Shown here: in pieces, positions 11,901 through 24,271 of the stretch
Numbering within the stretch: position 1 is the first letter of the stretch
How the letters are laid out: every line of letters begins with the position of its first letter
NCBI GenBank assembly: GCA_025024175.1
Contig: QCXZ01000064.1
Location: 39,205,325-39,269,324, forward strand
Length of the DNA stretch: 64,000 nucleotides
Reading direction: 5' to 3'
Source: Rhyzopertha dominica
Lineage: Eukaryota > Arthropoda > Insecta > Coleoptera > Bostrichidae
Made by a program: the position numbers and the translations under genes
The notes under the pieces: generated by a model
What the model was told of the DNA's origin: nothing
What the model saw: only the letters and a program-made list of their open reading frames with translations
The model's database searches: none

Positions 11901-12836
11901 CTTGTAAATGACGTTACTAAGACGACTTCCTTTGTTTATGGACGTCAATTGTATCATTTGTTTTAGTATGTGTAGTGTTATATTATAGGGTAGTGTATTG
12001 ACAGAATGTCTGAAAAGTGTTTAGTTATGCTTTTAATAAAATTAACTGATTTTGAAGACGGCTGGCCGTTTTCTGCCTGGTTGATTATCAGATTATACCA
12101 CCATCATTTGCAACATACATATATTTCACTTTCTGCTATTTGCAGTAGTTTTTGGTTAACATATGCAACCTACAGTATATAAGCCACACCAGGAGTTGAC
12201 AAAAACAAAAAGGATGGATAACTAACATGGGATATTGAGATGTAGATTATAGTGGCATATACACAAGCAAATAAATTCAATGTGTAGTTACAACGATTGA
12301 ATATGAAAAAAGTTCTTGTAACAAAGAAACACAGGAAATTTATTTGTTGATGATATATCTTCATTTTGTTACTGCATCTTCCGATATTTAAGCAATCACA
12401 AACTAACAATATTTAAAAAACACTAAGGTTGAGTATGATTCAAAAAAGCTAAATGTAAGGGTTGGCCCTCCAAAATAAACCAACTGTAAAAACATTGTTG
12501 CTCCATTGTATATAGAAAAAGCTGTCATATGCAAAGCGTAATTAAACAGCAAATTTATATTCGCAAATGGTGTTATAACGACCATGCAGTGGTCTTTGAC
12601 GTTCATTTAGGTGTTTCAAATGTTTGAATAATACAAGCAATTAAATTAGCAGTCACCTGANAAGTAATAAAAAGCGGTTTATCCGTGTTTCTGCCAATTA
12701 TAAGGGAAAACAAAGCACTTTTATAAAAATAGCAATTTATTTATTTTTTGTTATTATCATCGCGTTTGCCTGTGAAAACTGTCACGGTAAACTTCTGTCT
12801 CGATTGAAATATTTCATATTTTTTTCGAACATATGT
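8996..12836. other. AT-rich noncoding stretch
   Basis: No gene recognised. Short open frames (for example 10298-10492 and 11196-11432, both +) have skewed AT-driven composition and no motifs. A loose inverted arrangement of AAATATTT/TTTCC blocks at 10013-10292 may be a decayed repeat. Confidence 0.5.
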
Positions 12837-13173
12837 TATGGATGTGAAACGTAGATAATGACCACAAGTTATATAGATATGTTAGAAAGCTAGGAGTGAA
12901 GAATACTAAGGAAAGTGTTTAGGGAAATTAAATTGGAGCAGAATAAATTAAAAAATTGAAAAGTAATGGTCAAAGAGAGCGTTGGTTAGGACGTGTAGCA
13001 AGAACGGATTCGACAAGTGCTACTGGGAGGTGAGAGAAACAAAAGAAGGAAATGGAGGCCGAAAAAGAAATGGTTGTAAGTGGCAACGAAGTAGGAATCC
13101 GGGACTGGAGAGGCAAAACAGAAAAAAGTTGAGGACGATAACAGAAAAAATTGAAAGCATCGACCCAAGTGCC
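12837..13173 (+). pseudogene. LINE ORF2 C-terminal relic
   Basis: Starting at 12837 the translation begins YGCET, the usual YG-ET-W motif just after the reverse transcriptase in many LINEs. In shifted frames RKVFREIKLEQNK and RERWLGRVART follow, then a Lys/Arg-rich GGRKRNG stretch and a final EKIESIDPSA. This matches the order of the ORF2 C-terminus (WLGHVARM followed by GRPRKRW in intact relatives). At least two frame changes and a stop straight after YGCET show it is dead. A host gene is unlikely. Confidence 0.5.
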
Positions 13174-15700
13174 TGAAGAGCTATTGTACTTATAAAATTT
13201 TAATATTTTGCTGTAACACAAAAACCAAACAAAATTAATACTAAACTATTAACAACATTTTCGTATTATCCCAAAACAAGTTTTTGCATGTACAGCTATT
13301 TGCAAAGCTTTTATGTTCACTTGCCTTTGCTATGTTGTGCCTTTATTTTAAGTAAGTAGTTAAAAGAGGTGGTTTTACCAACATTGTGTTTGTTGGCCCA
13401 AAGGTGGTCAATATCGCACTAAATCAAAATGCTGCTTTGTTCGTGTTTAAACTTTTTCCAATATTTAGATTGTTTTGTGTGTTTTTTATTACAGTGCACT
13501 CGTAAGAAAATGACATATTATACTAACTTTTGTTTCAATGGCCTAGCAGTAAAATTGAACATTTACTTGAGTGGGTATTTTATCATTGTTCAATATATAG
13601 CGAGTTATGTTGCACTTAACCATATTTCAAGTCATAAATGTAACTAAATTTGATAACTGCGAGAGCTCTATTAGAGATTTGTAACAAAGCAATTTCAATC
13701 AGATTGTAACTATGAAAACAATCCTGCAACGCTGGCAATAATAGTATTACTATTATAACTAATTATATTAATAAATAAAGGCAAACTCTAAATAATGCAA
13801 AAGATCTATGCAAATCCACTTTTACAAGTATGTGTTGTTTACGTATTATGAACACTCAAGTATATCTTAATATGACATTATAAAATAGTTATTTTGGGAT
13901 GCGTCTGGTTTTGTAATAATTAAATGGGTAAATAATGGACATCCTTTTTTTAATTTCACAATGTTTGTACTTTAATGAAATACACCAAACAATGCTTTAT
14001 TTAAATATAATTTTGATTAAGACATGCTACATCTAGCAATTGAAACTGTTTTAATTTTCCTTTGGCATTGACAATATTATGTGCTACTCTTTTAATTTTC
14101 TTATTTAATCTATTGGGATAATAATTCGGCACAAATAATTGTTTATTGGTAATATAATAAATTGTTAATATCAGTTTACGACTTTGGACCTTTGTTTTTA
14201 ACATTGAGATTTAGGAAATGTGTCACTTCATGGATTTTTTCAAGTATTTTTTGATATGAGTGCTTTACCTGTTCATTTTTTATCAGTCGCGTAATGATAA
14301 ATAACACAATTACCACTTACACATCTAAATTAGCATTATAGTGTAATTTATAAAATGCAAAGAGTTCGAAAAATTTCATAAATAATTAAGTCCTTATGAA
14401 TGTAAAAATACTATAACCAGATTTCCGCGTCTTAAATTGCATTTCCATAATAAAACTACTTATTTATTTCCGTTGTTTTCCCTGCGACCTATCGATTGAA
14501 ACTGTGACATTTGCAAGTTTTATTTAAACAGCTCAATAGTAATGTTGTAATGCCACAACCGTTCCAGCTAATGCACTTTTTTTGAAGTCGCATGATGAAA
14601 ACCTGTAACGAAATTCAAACATTACCCCTACATGCAATGATTAAGACGTAATTGTAGAATAGTCGCTTTGTAAAGACCTGAATTGTTATTGACGGAGCTG
14701 AAAGCACGTGAGGCAGCACTCCAATACCAGCCAAATGGAGATAAGTATAGTATAAAGAAAGCTAGAAGCGTATAAAGCCGGATATATGGTCGCTTAAAGG
14801 TATTGTGTAGTGCATTATGGATATTACTTTTATGAAGTACCCTTTTCGGGTATTAAATTTAAAATATCTGTTTCGTGTGAATGGTGGATGAATAGAGGTG
14901 CATAATATTATTTGTTGGCATCGTAACCTAGAAAAGTGGATATCGGGATAATGTAGCACACTTAATCTTTGACAGTACTGGATGAAGGTCCATATGGCTA
15001 TAGCATTAAGTATAGAAATAGAGGAAAAGATATGTAATAGACAGATAAGTAGTTACGTATAGACGTAGATTTTAATACATTTTACTGCATCTGCGCACAA
15101 CTGGGAAAAATGAAGTATGATCTTTATAAATATGCCAACTCTATTACAAATTTGTTTTACAAATTAACTTGTGTGTTATAATTTACAATTATTATAAAAT
15201 TGGTAGTTGTAGGGGTATATAGTTGGCAAGTCATCTAAATATTAACACTATTGAAAAACAATAATAGGAAACTAATTTTAATATTTCCACAGTAATTTTC
15301 AACAACAGTTATTAAATTTGAAATGAAAGTCACCAATATTTACAATTTGGTCTTATGAATCCTTTTTGAAATTGGTTTGTGACACCTATCACTGATTTCC
15401 AGTCTTTTGCAAGGGCTTTCAAATAAATATCTTTCGAGTTTTTTAAATAGATTCAAAGTCCCTTACATATCATTGGCTGTGAAAATCTTGCAAACGGTTT
15501 AATTATCTATAATCGTTTTTGTAGTACAACCTCGCTTTTAGAAAAATCACATTTCCTATCAAGGCTAAATGAGGGGGTTTGGTAATGATTAAGTTGTTTC
15601 AGTCCTTAAAAGTTTTTGGCAATTCTAACATGCTTGCTTAGAGATCAATGTATATATCGAACGGATCTATCAACTTCGAACTATAAGACCTAACTGATCC
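13174..15700. other. AT-rich noncoding stretch
   Basis: No gene or element boundary recognised. Short frames such as 13429-13647 (+) and 14762-14959 (-) show no family motif. Confidence 0.5.
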
Positions 15701-15930
15701 TTAAAAGATTTACTTTTCAGATGACGCCGCTTTATACGATGCATATTCCAGGAAGGAGTAGGAATGATTCTTCTACTTGCCGTCCGAGGAGCTGTATATG
15801 ATTATTTATCTACCTTGACAAGTCCTGATGGTAATTTACTAAATTCCTCCAGTATCTCCTCTTTGCCTTTATATCTTGAAACGTTGTCCTTAAAAAGTCG
15901 AAGATTTGGAACTCTAATGTTAATTTTCAG

Positions 15931-16118
15931 ACGGAAGTTCCAGATGGGACTCGTCTCCGTACATGGATCTTATCGCACAATGCTTCACATTCAGCATCAG
16001 CAGGCGTCTCTGGCAAAGCGTTAGCTCGATACGGACACGATCTCGAAGTATGGGATTACGAGATCGTTGAGAGTGGACTGATCCTCAGAAGGAACTTGAA
16101 GAACACACAATGTCTAAG
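15931..16118 (+). CDS. Candidate internal exon, function unknown
   Basis: An acceptor-like TTAATTTTCAG ends at 15930 and a donor-like AAG|GTAAAG follows 16118. Between them one frame stays open for the full 188 bp: it begins TEVPDGTRLRTWILSHN, runs through ALARYGHDLEVWDYEIVES and ends LRRNLKNTQCLR. Composition is more protein-like than its surroundings. A second open frame (16125-16290) is rich in Arg/Lys (GKMRRGLRLHKFRRQKK). I do not recognise the family and found no partner exons with certainty; a candidate upstream segment lies at 15720-15830. It may be chance. Confidence 0.25.
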
Positions 16119-16290
16119 GTAAAGGTGTAGCACGTTTAGAGCTTGAACTAGGGGGTAAAGCTGAAGGAAGTATTCGTGGTAGATGGAATGGTAAAATGCG
16201 TCGAGGATTACGCCTTCATAAATTTCGACGACAAAAGAAATGTGATGGTCTCATAGCCAAGTGTCCCTCGCAAAACATATGTCCGCGCTA

Positions 16291-18470
16291 GAGAAGAATG
16301 AAAAGAGGATGTTGAATAAAAATAAAACAAACAAACAGAATCACAAAACCAAATATTAGTAACATCCGTTTTTAATGTAAAACTCAAAACGCGGGAAAAC
16401 AACATTAAACCGGTAAACGGTCGTTTGGACCGTTACTTGAATCACAAGTGACTAACTCGCTAGAAACTACTTATTCACCTTGATGGAATTATAGTGACGT
16501 CTACTGCCAATAATCCAGTTAAACTAATTTCTAGAAACATCAGAACTTTACCTCAGTTAACGCGGGAGCAATCTAATTAATTAAAACAGTTTTAGAAATA
16601 CAGGGAAGAGCGGTTGGTAAGTGCCTTATCAGAATTATATTAAACACACAATCTTAATTGCTTACGTTACGATTTTGAAAAATCAGTTACGCGAGCTGGA
16701 ATACAACAGCATGACTACCGGCTAAAATGAGACTAACTCAAATTTCGTCAAAATACGTTATGTTACTGCATGATTTAGTGAACTCCCCACCTATACTCTC
16801 CCTGGGGGAAATTGGTCATATTTCCGTTTTACATTTTTAATCATCCAATGCTTGAAGTTCAATATATAGCTAGCTGGTGGATCTCCCGAAAAATGGCGAC
16901 AAATTTAGCACTTAAATTTTTATTTTCCCTTGTTTGTAGACGAAAATTCCAGGGCAAAAACCCCTACAGCCTAGCCAAATCTTAACTGGTTTCCTAGATA
17001 ACATGGTGAGGAAATTGAGCGATCGTAACAATCATTTCTGAACAACCAGCGAGTATTTTGATATGAACCGACAAATATGAAAGCGTGTAACGACAATAGT
17101 ACCTTTATCGTTTTACTATATATAATATTAGTCGTCCGAATGTTTTACTACCAAATGCTAAATAGTTATTTACTGATGTCCTAGAAACAGCCATCTTGTT
17201 ACATGTTTTACAACGACATTAATTTATACTATTGTAGAAAACGAAATTGTTTTGCTATACAAAACTCTTTGTAATAATGTAGATACAGTGTACTGCACAC
17301 TGGGATGCCACAGGTTTCTATCATAAACTTATGGCCAACATAATCGAGCGTCAGGGTTAACAATTTAGGTTTATTCAATCCATACTCGCTTTCATCAAGG
17401 AAATCTTTAGTGTTGCGTTTGTCTGCGGATAAGTCAGCTAGAATATAACGAAAGGCCTTTGAATGCCCTTTGTTTTGTGCACCTGTTTAGGTCTCCCTTG
17501 TTCTCTAAATAAACACATTGCAAGTTAGTTGAAGTTCTCTAGAAGCGCTCTCCATAGTACGTCCCAGAGCTGGTCGTGTGGGATCCAAAATGACAATGCA
17601 GCGTCTCAGCGCACGTCTTGTTTTGTTACAGACTGCTTTGTTGGGACCGTACACCAGCGGTGTCTGCTACTGCTACGAACAATGCCTAATACTTGCTATA
17701 TCGGCGTAATATTTCCTGGTAAGAGAGGTGCGGATGGGATTTTAGCAAGTTAGCTTGACAAGCAGCTTATAATGTGAGAAATATTCCCTTAGATAAATAA
17801 GCTCGCCAGCTTAGGTTTCTTTCTGAAGTTCGTAAACAAAAAACATAGTCTTTAATCTGATTTCCTTTTGCCAGTGCATATAAGTCTTTATGAAAGAGCA
17901 GCACTAGAATGATTTGCGAGTATTCTGAGACTTGGTGTAGAGATTTTTCGTTTCCTTGTTTGATTTTTTATTACGTCTGTTTATGTTAGCAAAACTTCTA
18001 ACAAGATGACCATAGTATTCTCCCCAGCTACTCTTCTATAAAATGTCTTATCTTCTGAACTCTATCAAGGCTAGGAAATTTTCAGAAATCGTCTGCAAAT
18101 GTTAGGGAGGGTCAAATTTGAGCGTGTACGTAAAAGGTGGGATAAATTTCATTATTCCGACCATTTCGGAAAATTTCCTTTACATATTAAGATTATCTCA
18201 TCAGGAACTATCGATATTCAAAACGGTATGTAAATTCATCCAACCTAAAATGTTAGTTGTATAAATTTGGAAAGTTTTACTGGTTTTCCGGTATATTTTC
18301 CAAAGCAGTGGAGGAAAATATATATCATAATAAACTACACCTGCATACCAAATTTCGTCTCGATAGCTCAAATAACAAAGAAATTAATCGAACAAAAAAA
18401 ACAAAATTCACACCGGATTTTTACCAGACTTGCAAACGTTATCAACATAACAATCGTGGGTAAGCTGCGC
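16291..18470. other. Noncoding stretch
   Basis: No gene recognised. A 74-residue frame at 17529-17753 (+) has no motif and a shuffled-looking composition. Confidence 0.5.
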
Positions 18471-18473
18471 AAA

Positions 18474-18913
18474 ATGTCCGGCAAATCTGACCTCGCAACT
18501 TTTAGCACTAAAATAANAATAATTATTTTTAAATTACGTTAAAAATCGATCCAGAATAACCGGACNCGCGGAATCCCGGAGCGACAGACGCGCGAGGGTA
18601 TCCGGAATAGGACAGTAAAAACCAGAAGTTCTTATCTTATTTGTTCGTCGGCTATGGCCCTCGAAACATGGGCATACACCTGTTTGCAACCAAATATGGA
18701 GGCAATATGGCGTCCACTGCACGTATGGCTACACTGTACTGTAGTCGGGCAGTATAAAAACCAATATCCAAGTGTTAGTTGAATTAGGAATGTTACGAGT
18801 ATAATGGTAATGAATTCAACTCGCGGTGCTTGAATTTAGTCTATTTCGGTGCTTGTGTGTGAATAAAAAGCCTAAATCAGAACGTCAGAATCTATCAAGC
18901 CCGGTTTTTCTAA
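18474..18913 (+). mobile_element. Possible solo LTR
   Basis: The block starts TGTCCGG and ends CTAACA, with a TATA box (TATAAAA at 18753) and a polyadenylation signal (AATAAA at 18862-18867) about 110 bp apart, the order seen in LTRs. I found no matching target duplication and no second copy in the window, so the boundaries are guesses. Confidence 0.25.
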
Positions 18914-19659
18914 CAATATTATCCACTTATTTAGTTGCCACAAAGCTAACTTATATTTGAAAATATTTCTATTATTAGTTGTTCTTTATCGTTTATCTCG
19001 ACCTATTCAGTTTTACTTAAATGTTTTTATGTTTTTTTCTCAAATGCGATTTATCATATTCGTCCGAGAGAACCCTAATTTTAGGCTTATATTTGGGATA
19101 TATAAACCCATAAACCATAAACCCACCCAATATATAACTCTAAAAAATAATTGAGCTCAAGTAATATATTAAATTGTAGATTACGCAGTTTACTTAAAAA
19201 AGGTGGTCTCTCCTTGACTTTATATGGAAGGATATCTCGGCAAAGATATTTATCTCTACTGGCCTTGCATGGCGAAATACAAATACGAAGTAGAGAGATG
19301 TAAAAACATTTACGATGTAATGTGTCACATGCATTTTTGATCTGCCGCCCTGTAATTTCGGATTGTTTTCGTTTATAAGAAATGAACTCAAAAGAAGACG
19401 TTTTTCTGACGATGGTGAGATCAAGCATGCGCTTATAATTCTCAAGAAAAATGGAAGAAGATTTTTGATGATTGGCTTATATTAATGAATAAATATATTA
19501 AAAATGAAAAAGTTTACTTTGAAAGGTTCCAAATAAACAAATTTATATAAAATTATCTATTTAGAGGCTTTCAAAGCTTTGGTAGCGACCTTTTTACGGT
19601 TGCCCCCCGTTCCTTCAAAGTAGCTAGTTACAATTGCTGCGATTTTATAAAGGCAGCGA
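18914..19659. other. Noncoding stretch
   Basis: No gene seen. A 113-residue minus-strand frame (19087-19428) is overlapped by a second frame and has no motif, so I treat it as chance. Confidence 0.45.
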
Positions 19660-19857
19660 GACATACTCGGGGCGGACGCCTAGTTTCCTCGAAATCGGAA
19701 AGTAATGGTATGGGAAAAAACACATTTATTAAAAATTCCCGCTACAATCGTCACAGAAGCATTGGGTAGCACAACAATAATACTGAAAAGTGCTGGCTAC
19801 GATAGAGCATTCATATCTCGAGGGAACACGGCGTTTCGTGTCCGCCCCGCATATGTC
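19660..19857. repeat. 198 bp element with GC-rich inverted ends
   Basis: The left arm starting GACATACTCGGGGCGGAC pairs with the inverse of the right arm, GTCCGCCCCGCATATGTC. Similarity continues inward to GTTTCCTCGA / CTCGAGGGAAC. It is GC-rich in an AT-rich background. It could be a small MITE or a hairpin RNA locus. Confidence 0.5.
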
Positions 19858-21220
19858 CACAATGTTATTATGGAGCCACTGTCGTGTGTCTGGGTCTAGT
19901 TTAATGTGTATTTGAGAAGTTGGCAGAAATAGCATTCAACTAGCAACGAACGGAAATACGAGTTCTCGTCAGGGATAGTAAGGTGGCCATATCTTAAGCT
20001 AAAAGGATTCTGGAGCTAACGAAACACTGTCCTACTATTGTTCCGTTAAGTTAAAGTGCATTAATAAATCACTTCCGCTATGACATCCTTAACCATTTCC
20101 TAACTTCACGTTATAAATAAATATCTATTGCACACCAATTTGTTACAGCGTGTGTGAGAAATACTCTTATCGTTTCTGTTAAATTCATGTTCTTGTACTG
20201 TTTACTTCCTATAGTTACTTATTTCAATCCGGTGCGATTAGTTTGTATATAATGTACGAATAGATAATGACTCGATGTGCTTTGAAACGGTCTCAATATG
20301 TTCGGTTTAAGATGGCTTCATTACCGCACTGGTTTTGTAAATTAAGTAACTAGATCAAGTGTTTTAGTATGGTAGGTGCCCGTTGGCGATGGCTTTTCCT
20401 TACATATACCAGTAAGACAAAAAAGATGAAAACCTTGATAGATCGCTTCTTAACTTGTGTATAACTTCAGCTTGGCTCTGAAAGGTTCGCGGGATAGTTT
20501 AGTTAGATATTCGATTTGGTAACTGAGAAGGAACATTGAATTGAATATTGAATTCCATTTGTCACTACTACACCATTTTAACAGTATTAGTCGAAAGATA
20601 CTATCAATGTACTAGATTACAGTACGGGTCAAGTATTATGGCGGCTGCGTTTATAAAGCACTACATGAGCTGGTATGCTTTGTTTCTGGGTTAGTGTCCG
20701 CTAAGCCATAAACCATAGTAGAGACGACAGATTCCAATACGCGTCAATATTCGCGATCGTCATCTCAAAAAACTTGCCACATAGTCTTATTATTTAGTTG
20801 CCCTTAACCTGTTATTACGGCTATTTTGCTGAGTATCTTTTATTTTTATTTAAAACCATGCATCAACATCGACTATTATCAATGTTTGTTTATGGGATAC
20901 AGCTATGTTGCCCCGATATTTGCCATTCTTAGTCGCCATGAAATGATCATGAATTCAAGAATATCATTAAGATACATATAAATAGCTAGCTGTAACGCTT
21001 TTCAACGATGAGGCTGCAATTAGTTTCCATTTTACTTGAATGTTACCACTCCCATCCCATATAACGTAAATAAAAAAGCCACATTCTACAACAGATGTAT
21101 TTGTTTGCACGCAGCGTTCCTTCCGTAATCCAAAATAATGGCTGGTGTTCGAGTAACAAATCTTAAGCGACAGCGGTGCAATGAATAAAAATTAAGTAGA
21201 CGTCTGGAGAAATTATTTCA
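19858..21220. other. Noncoding stretch
   Basis: No gene or repeat recognised. Confidence 0.5.
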
Positions 21221-21409
21221 TTGTCTTTCAACAAAGAAAGCGGCAGCATTAGTGCAGATTATGCGGTCTTATCTCTTTGTGACAAACTGCCGGGACTTAT
21301 TCACTACCGAGAACTTTGCGTCACCGTAGGACTTAACGAAACCGCCATACAGTCATTGTTTGAAGAATTACCGGATCCGTTACCGGAGCGCTCTTTTGCA
21401 TTGCGATAA
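21221..21409 (+). CDS. Open frame of unknown function, possible exon
   Basis: A 62-residue open frame with protein-like composition (from the text: AVLSLCDKLPGLIHYRELC, then GLNETAIQSLFEELP). The pattern GLNETxIQxL loosely recalls a death-domain-type helix, but no domain can be claimed. No clear donor follows. It may be an exon or a relic belonging to the LINE just downstream. Confidence 0.2.
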   Translation: MSFNKESGSISADYAVLSLCDKLPGLIHYRELCVTVGLNETAIQSLFEELPDPLPERSFALR

Positions 21410-21554
21410 ATGCATCGCTGAATTTCAGTTGACTCGTACAATGGACAGGAGAGGTGTTTTTATTTTTCTTTCGTTAAAATATATATAACCGCCAACTCCT
21501 CGCATTAGACGGGATTACGTTATTACTCTAAACAGCGGTATTCCTGGGTCTGCA

Positions 21555-23450
21555 ACTTATGTGAATTCTGACTTAACCAACTTCCGGTCACTTAATAAAG
21601 AAATTGTAAACGGTGTTGAAATTATCATAACTAAAGTAGGAGACCTCACAATTTACAACATTTATAAGTCTCTGAATACTGTCTGGCCAGAAAACTTCCT
21701 TAGGTGCCACGGACATCCTTGTGTGTATATTGGTGATAACGACATGAGCTGATGAACTGGATAGGAGAGCACAACCTGCATCCTGTTTACACTGAAAAAG
21801 AGAAGAGCTTCCATTCGGCAAGATGGAGACGTGATTACAATAAAGACCTCTGAATCTCCGCCTGTAATGCTAATTTAATGCTTCTTCGTGTGATACGGCA
21901 AGTGTTGAATGACTTTACAAGAACCCAACATCGCCTACAATTAGTAGTAGTTCGGATACAGATGAAAAATGTGCGATCACTTGAAAAACCACGATGGAAC
22001 TGTCTAAAAGCGGACTGGTTAGGATTTAGTACTCAAATTGATATGAATCTTCGATAGGTCCCAGCAACCATTGAAAATTACGAGATACTTGTTGGTTTAA
22101 TAGAGGGTGCTCCAAAGAGAACAACTCCAAGAAAATGCTACATCCCTTGTTGGAATAAAGAAACTGATGTCTTGTATAGACAGTATCAAGCTCATCTCAG
22201 TTATAATTGGCTGACATTATAGAATCCCTGAATCAATCTCGGAAGAGAATGGAATACTCTAATGCAGAGCACGAACTTCACCCACTCCAGTCGCAGCAGT
22301 TGGAACCTGCTGAAAAAACCGTTAATGAAACACATAGACAAACATCATTAATTTCGTCTAATGGTTTAGTTTCTCGACTGGTTAGTATCTCCAATTCTGA
22401 TCAAATATCTATAGAGGAATCGAAAATGATGAAGGAAAAGCATCGTCAGCTAAGAAAAAACATGCGAACCTTCAGTAGAGTTGTCACAATCGGCAAGCTG
22501 TTTGTGCTCTTAATAAAGCCCGCAAAGCTGCTGGTTTTACGGTATTTACCTAGAATTATTGAAAAAAATTAGGGCTTAATACTTTAAAATGGTTGTTATT
22601 GTACTATAATATTTTCAATACATGTACTCTTCAAGTTTGTTTCGGAAAACAATGGTAATTGTTATCTTAAAGACTGGGAAACCTCCAAATGAAGCAGAAA
22701 CAGAAGTTGCTGTGACCAAGTCTTGGCTCTAACAACATACACTGAGGCTGGTTTCCAGAAAGGATTGAAAACTGGAGTAGCGTTCATAGACTTATCGGCG
22801 GACTATGATACTGTTTGGAAAGATGGATTGATCCTCAAACTATTTAATACTCTGAAATATGGAAAGACTGTGAAGCTTATCGAATAAATGCTGTCCCAAC
22901 GTCAATTCAGAGTGTTTCTGGGAGATAAAAGTAGCAAATTTATGATTTTGAATAATGATTTTAAACAAGGATCAGTTCTGTTGCCTGTTCTTTTGGATAT
23001 TTACATAAGTGACCTTCCAGTAACTTAGAGTTTAACGTACAAGATACATCTAGAAAACATCAGTAAAAAATTACAGACCAGAAATGACATCCTGCATAAG
23101 CTCGCTTGTGCAAGTTGAAGTACAACAATTAAGTCAACTTCATCACCTTGGTTTCCGTTGCTACATATAAAGCTTGGCAAAATATCAATCAGCTCCTAAT
23201 GAGTTTCTGATTTCCCGAGAAAGTCTTGGGTCACTCTGAATCACCTTCGCACTGGTCATGGGAAATGCTAATTTTTCTTAATAAGTGGGATCCATCTATC
23301 AACCTTTCTTGTGAATGTGGAGACCTCCTCCAAACCTTATGTGGCCAACAGATGCCCCCGTACAGCATGGCCTGGTGGGTTTGCGTCTATCCATCATGTC
23401 GATGAGGGTGTTGAAGATTGGTTTAAGATAACCGAGATCTGATTGGAGTT
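21555..23450 (+). pseudogene. LINE relic with endonuclease, RT and zinc-finger remnants
   Basis: In order along the plus strand: an endonuclease end (LTIYNIYKSLNTVWPENFL, then PCVYIGDND, 21561-21752); SFHSARWRRDYNKDL (about 21810); the linker VRSLEKPRWNCLKADW and PKRTTPRKCYIPCWNKE (about 21970-22160); a piece resembling the KAAGFDG region (about 22515); reverse transcriptase blocks TGVAFIDLSADYDTVWKDG and LNNDFKQGSVLLPVL (about 22770-23010); and a C-terminal RTGHGKC...CECGDLLQT-like zinc motif (about 23240-23330). This is the order of a Jockey/RTE-like ORF2. Multiple stops and frameshifts, and a missing early RT block, show it is long dead. Confidence 0.75.
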
Positions 23451-23472
23451 TTTCTACGGTTTTTCTTCAATA

Positions 23473-23516
23473 CTCTATCCAGAATAGATATATGTGTGTA
23501 TCTATTCTGGATAGAG
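23473..23516. repeat. Perfect 18 bp hairpin
   Basis: CTCTATCCAGAATAGATA (23473-23490) and its exact reverse complement (23499-23516) surround the 8 nt loop TATGTGTG. It sits just 3' of the LINE relic, so it may be a LINE 3' feature or a tiny palindromic insertion. Confidence 0.85.
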
Positions 23517-23849
23517 CGCAAATGCGAGATCTCTTATTGTTGAATGAAGAGATCTTCTCCTTCAACGCTTTTATAAAAGTCGACCGTACTCACAAGAAAT
23601 TATTTGTTACCGAGGCTCACTTCACGTCGAGTTGCACGCTTAGTGCTGGGTACTTGAATCTTGCAATTTAGATTCGGAAATACCCTGCTTTTGAGTAGAA
23701 GCAAATTAAATTATATTTTCTTACTGACTTACTTATTAACTCTCGTTTTTACAGCGTCTACCCTTTCAATCTTACAAACATAACATCAAGTGCACGAACT
23801 CCCGTCATCAACAGTATTAATGATTTTCATAAAAATATATAAGAATATA

Positions 23850-24176
23850 TATGTAGAAATGAAGTCACTAGATAGATAAAGTACCGCAATCGTCCGCCAT
23901 TTAAGTGCAAAATATTAGAAAGGGATGGGAGAGACAACCAAACTATCAAACCTGACCTTAAGGATTAGAGAACTGGCAGATATCAGGCTCTCATGCAGTG
24001 TTGTTTGACTTTTTTCTAGGTAATGGGCATAACATTTTATGCATCAGAACATTATATCTGACAGTATTATAATCTCTAATGTTATATTTGATTGGATTGG
24101 TTCCCTCTCCCACCTCTTTCTAATATTTTGCACTAAAATGTCGGACTTTATCTATCTAGTGACTTTATGTAGAAAT
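23850..24176. mobile_element. 304 bp MITE with long TIRs
   Basis: The ends of 23862-24165 are reverse complements over roughly 65 bp, starting AAGTCACTAGATAGATAAAG and running through TGCAAAATATTAGAAAG. The 11 bp TATGTAGAAAT lies on both sides (23850-23860 and 24166-24176), offset by one base on the left. Long TIRs with a 9-11 bp duplication fit a Mutator-like MITE. It has no coding capacity. Confidence 0.7.
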
Positions 24177-24177
24177 A

Positions 24178-24271
24178 GATGGCAATGCCATCTGTCACCA
24201 TTACACTGACATGATGGCAAAGCCACCTAACTGCCATTACGGGAACTACTTCCTAAAGGGAGTGACCTGTA
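24178..24271 (+). repeat. 94 bp dispersed repeat, copy B
   Basis: Partner of 5474-5567, same length and orientation, with scattered substitutions. It directly abuts the right target duplication of the neighbouring MITE. Confidence 0.6.

Noticed and set aside
12982..13221. Overlapping basic and aromatic frames on both strands suggesting a small gene
   Set aside because: Better explained as the LINE ORF2 C-terminal relic and its antisense.
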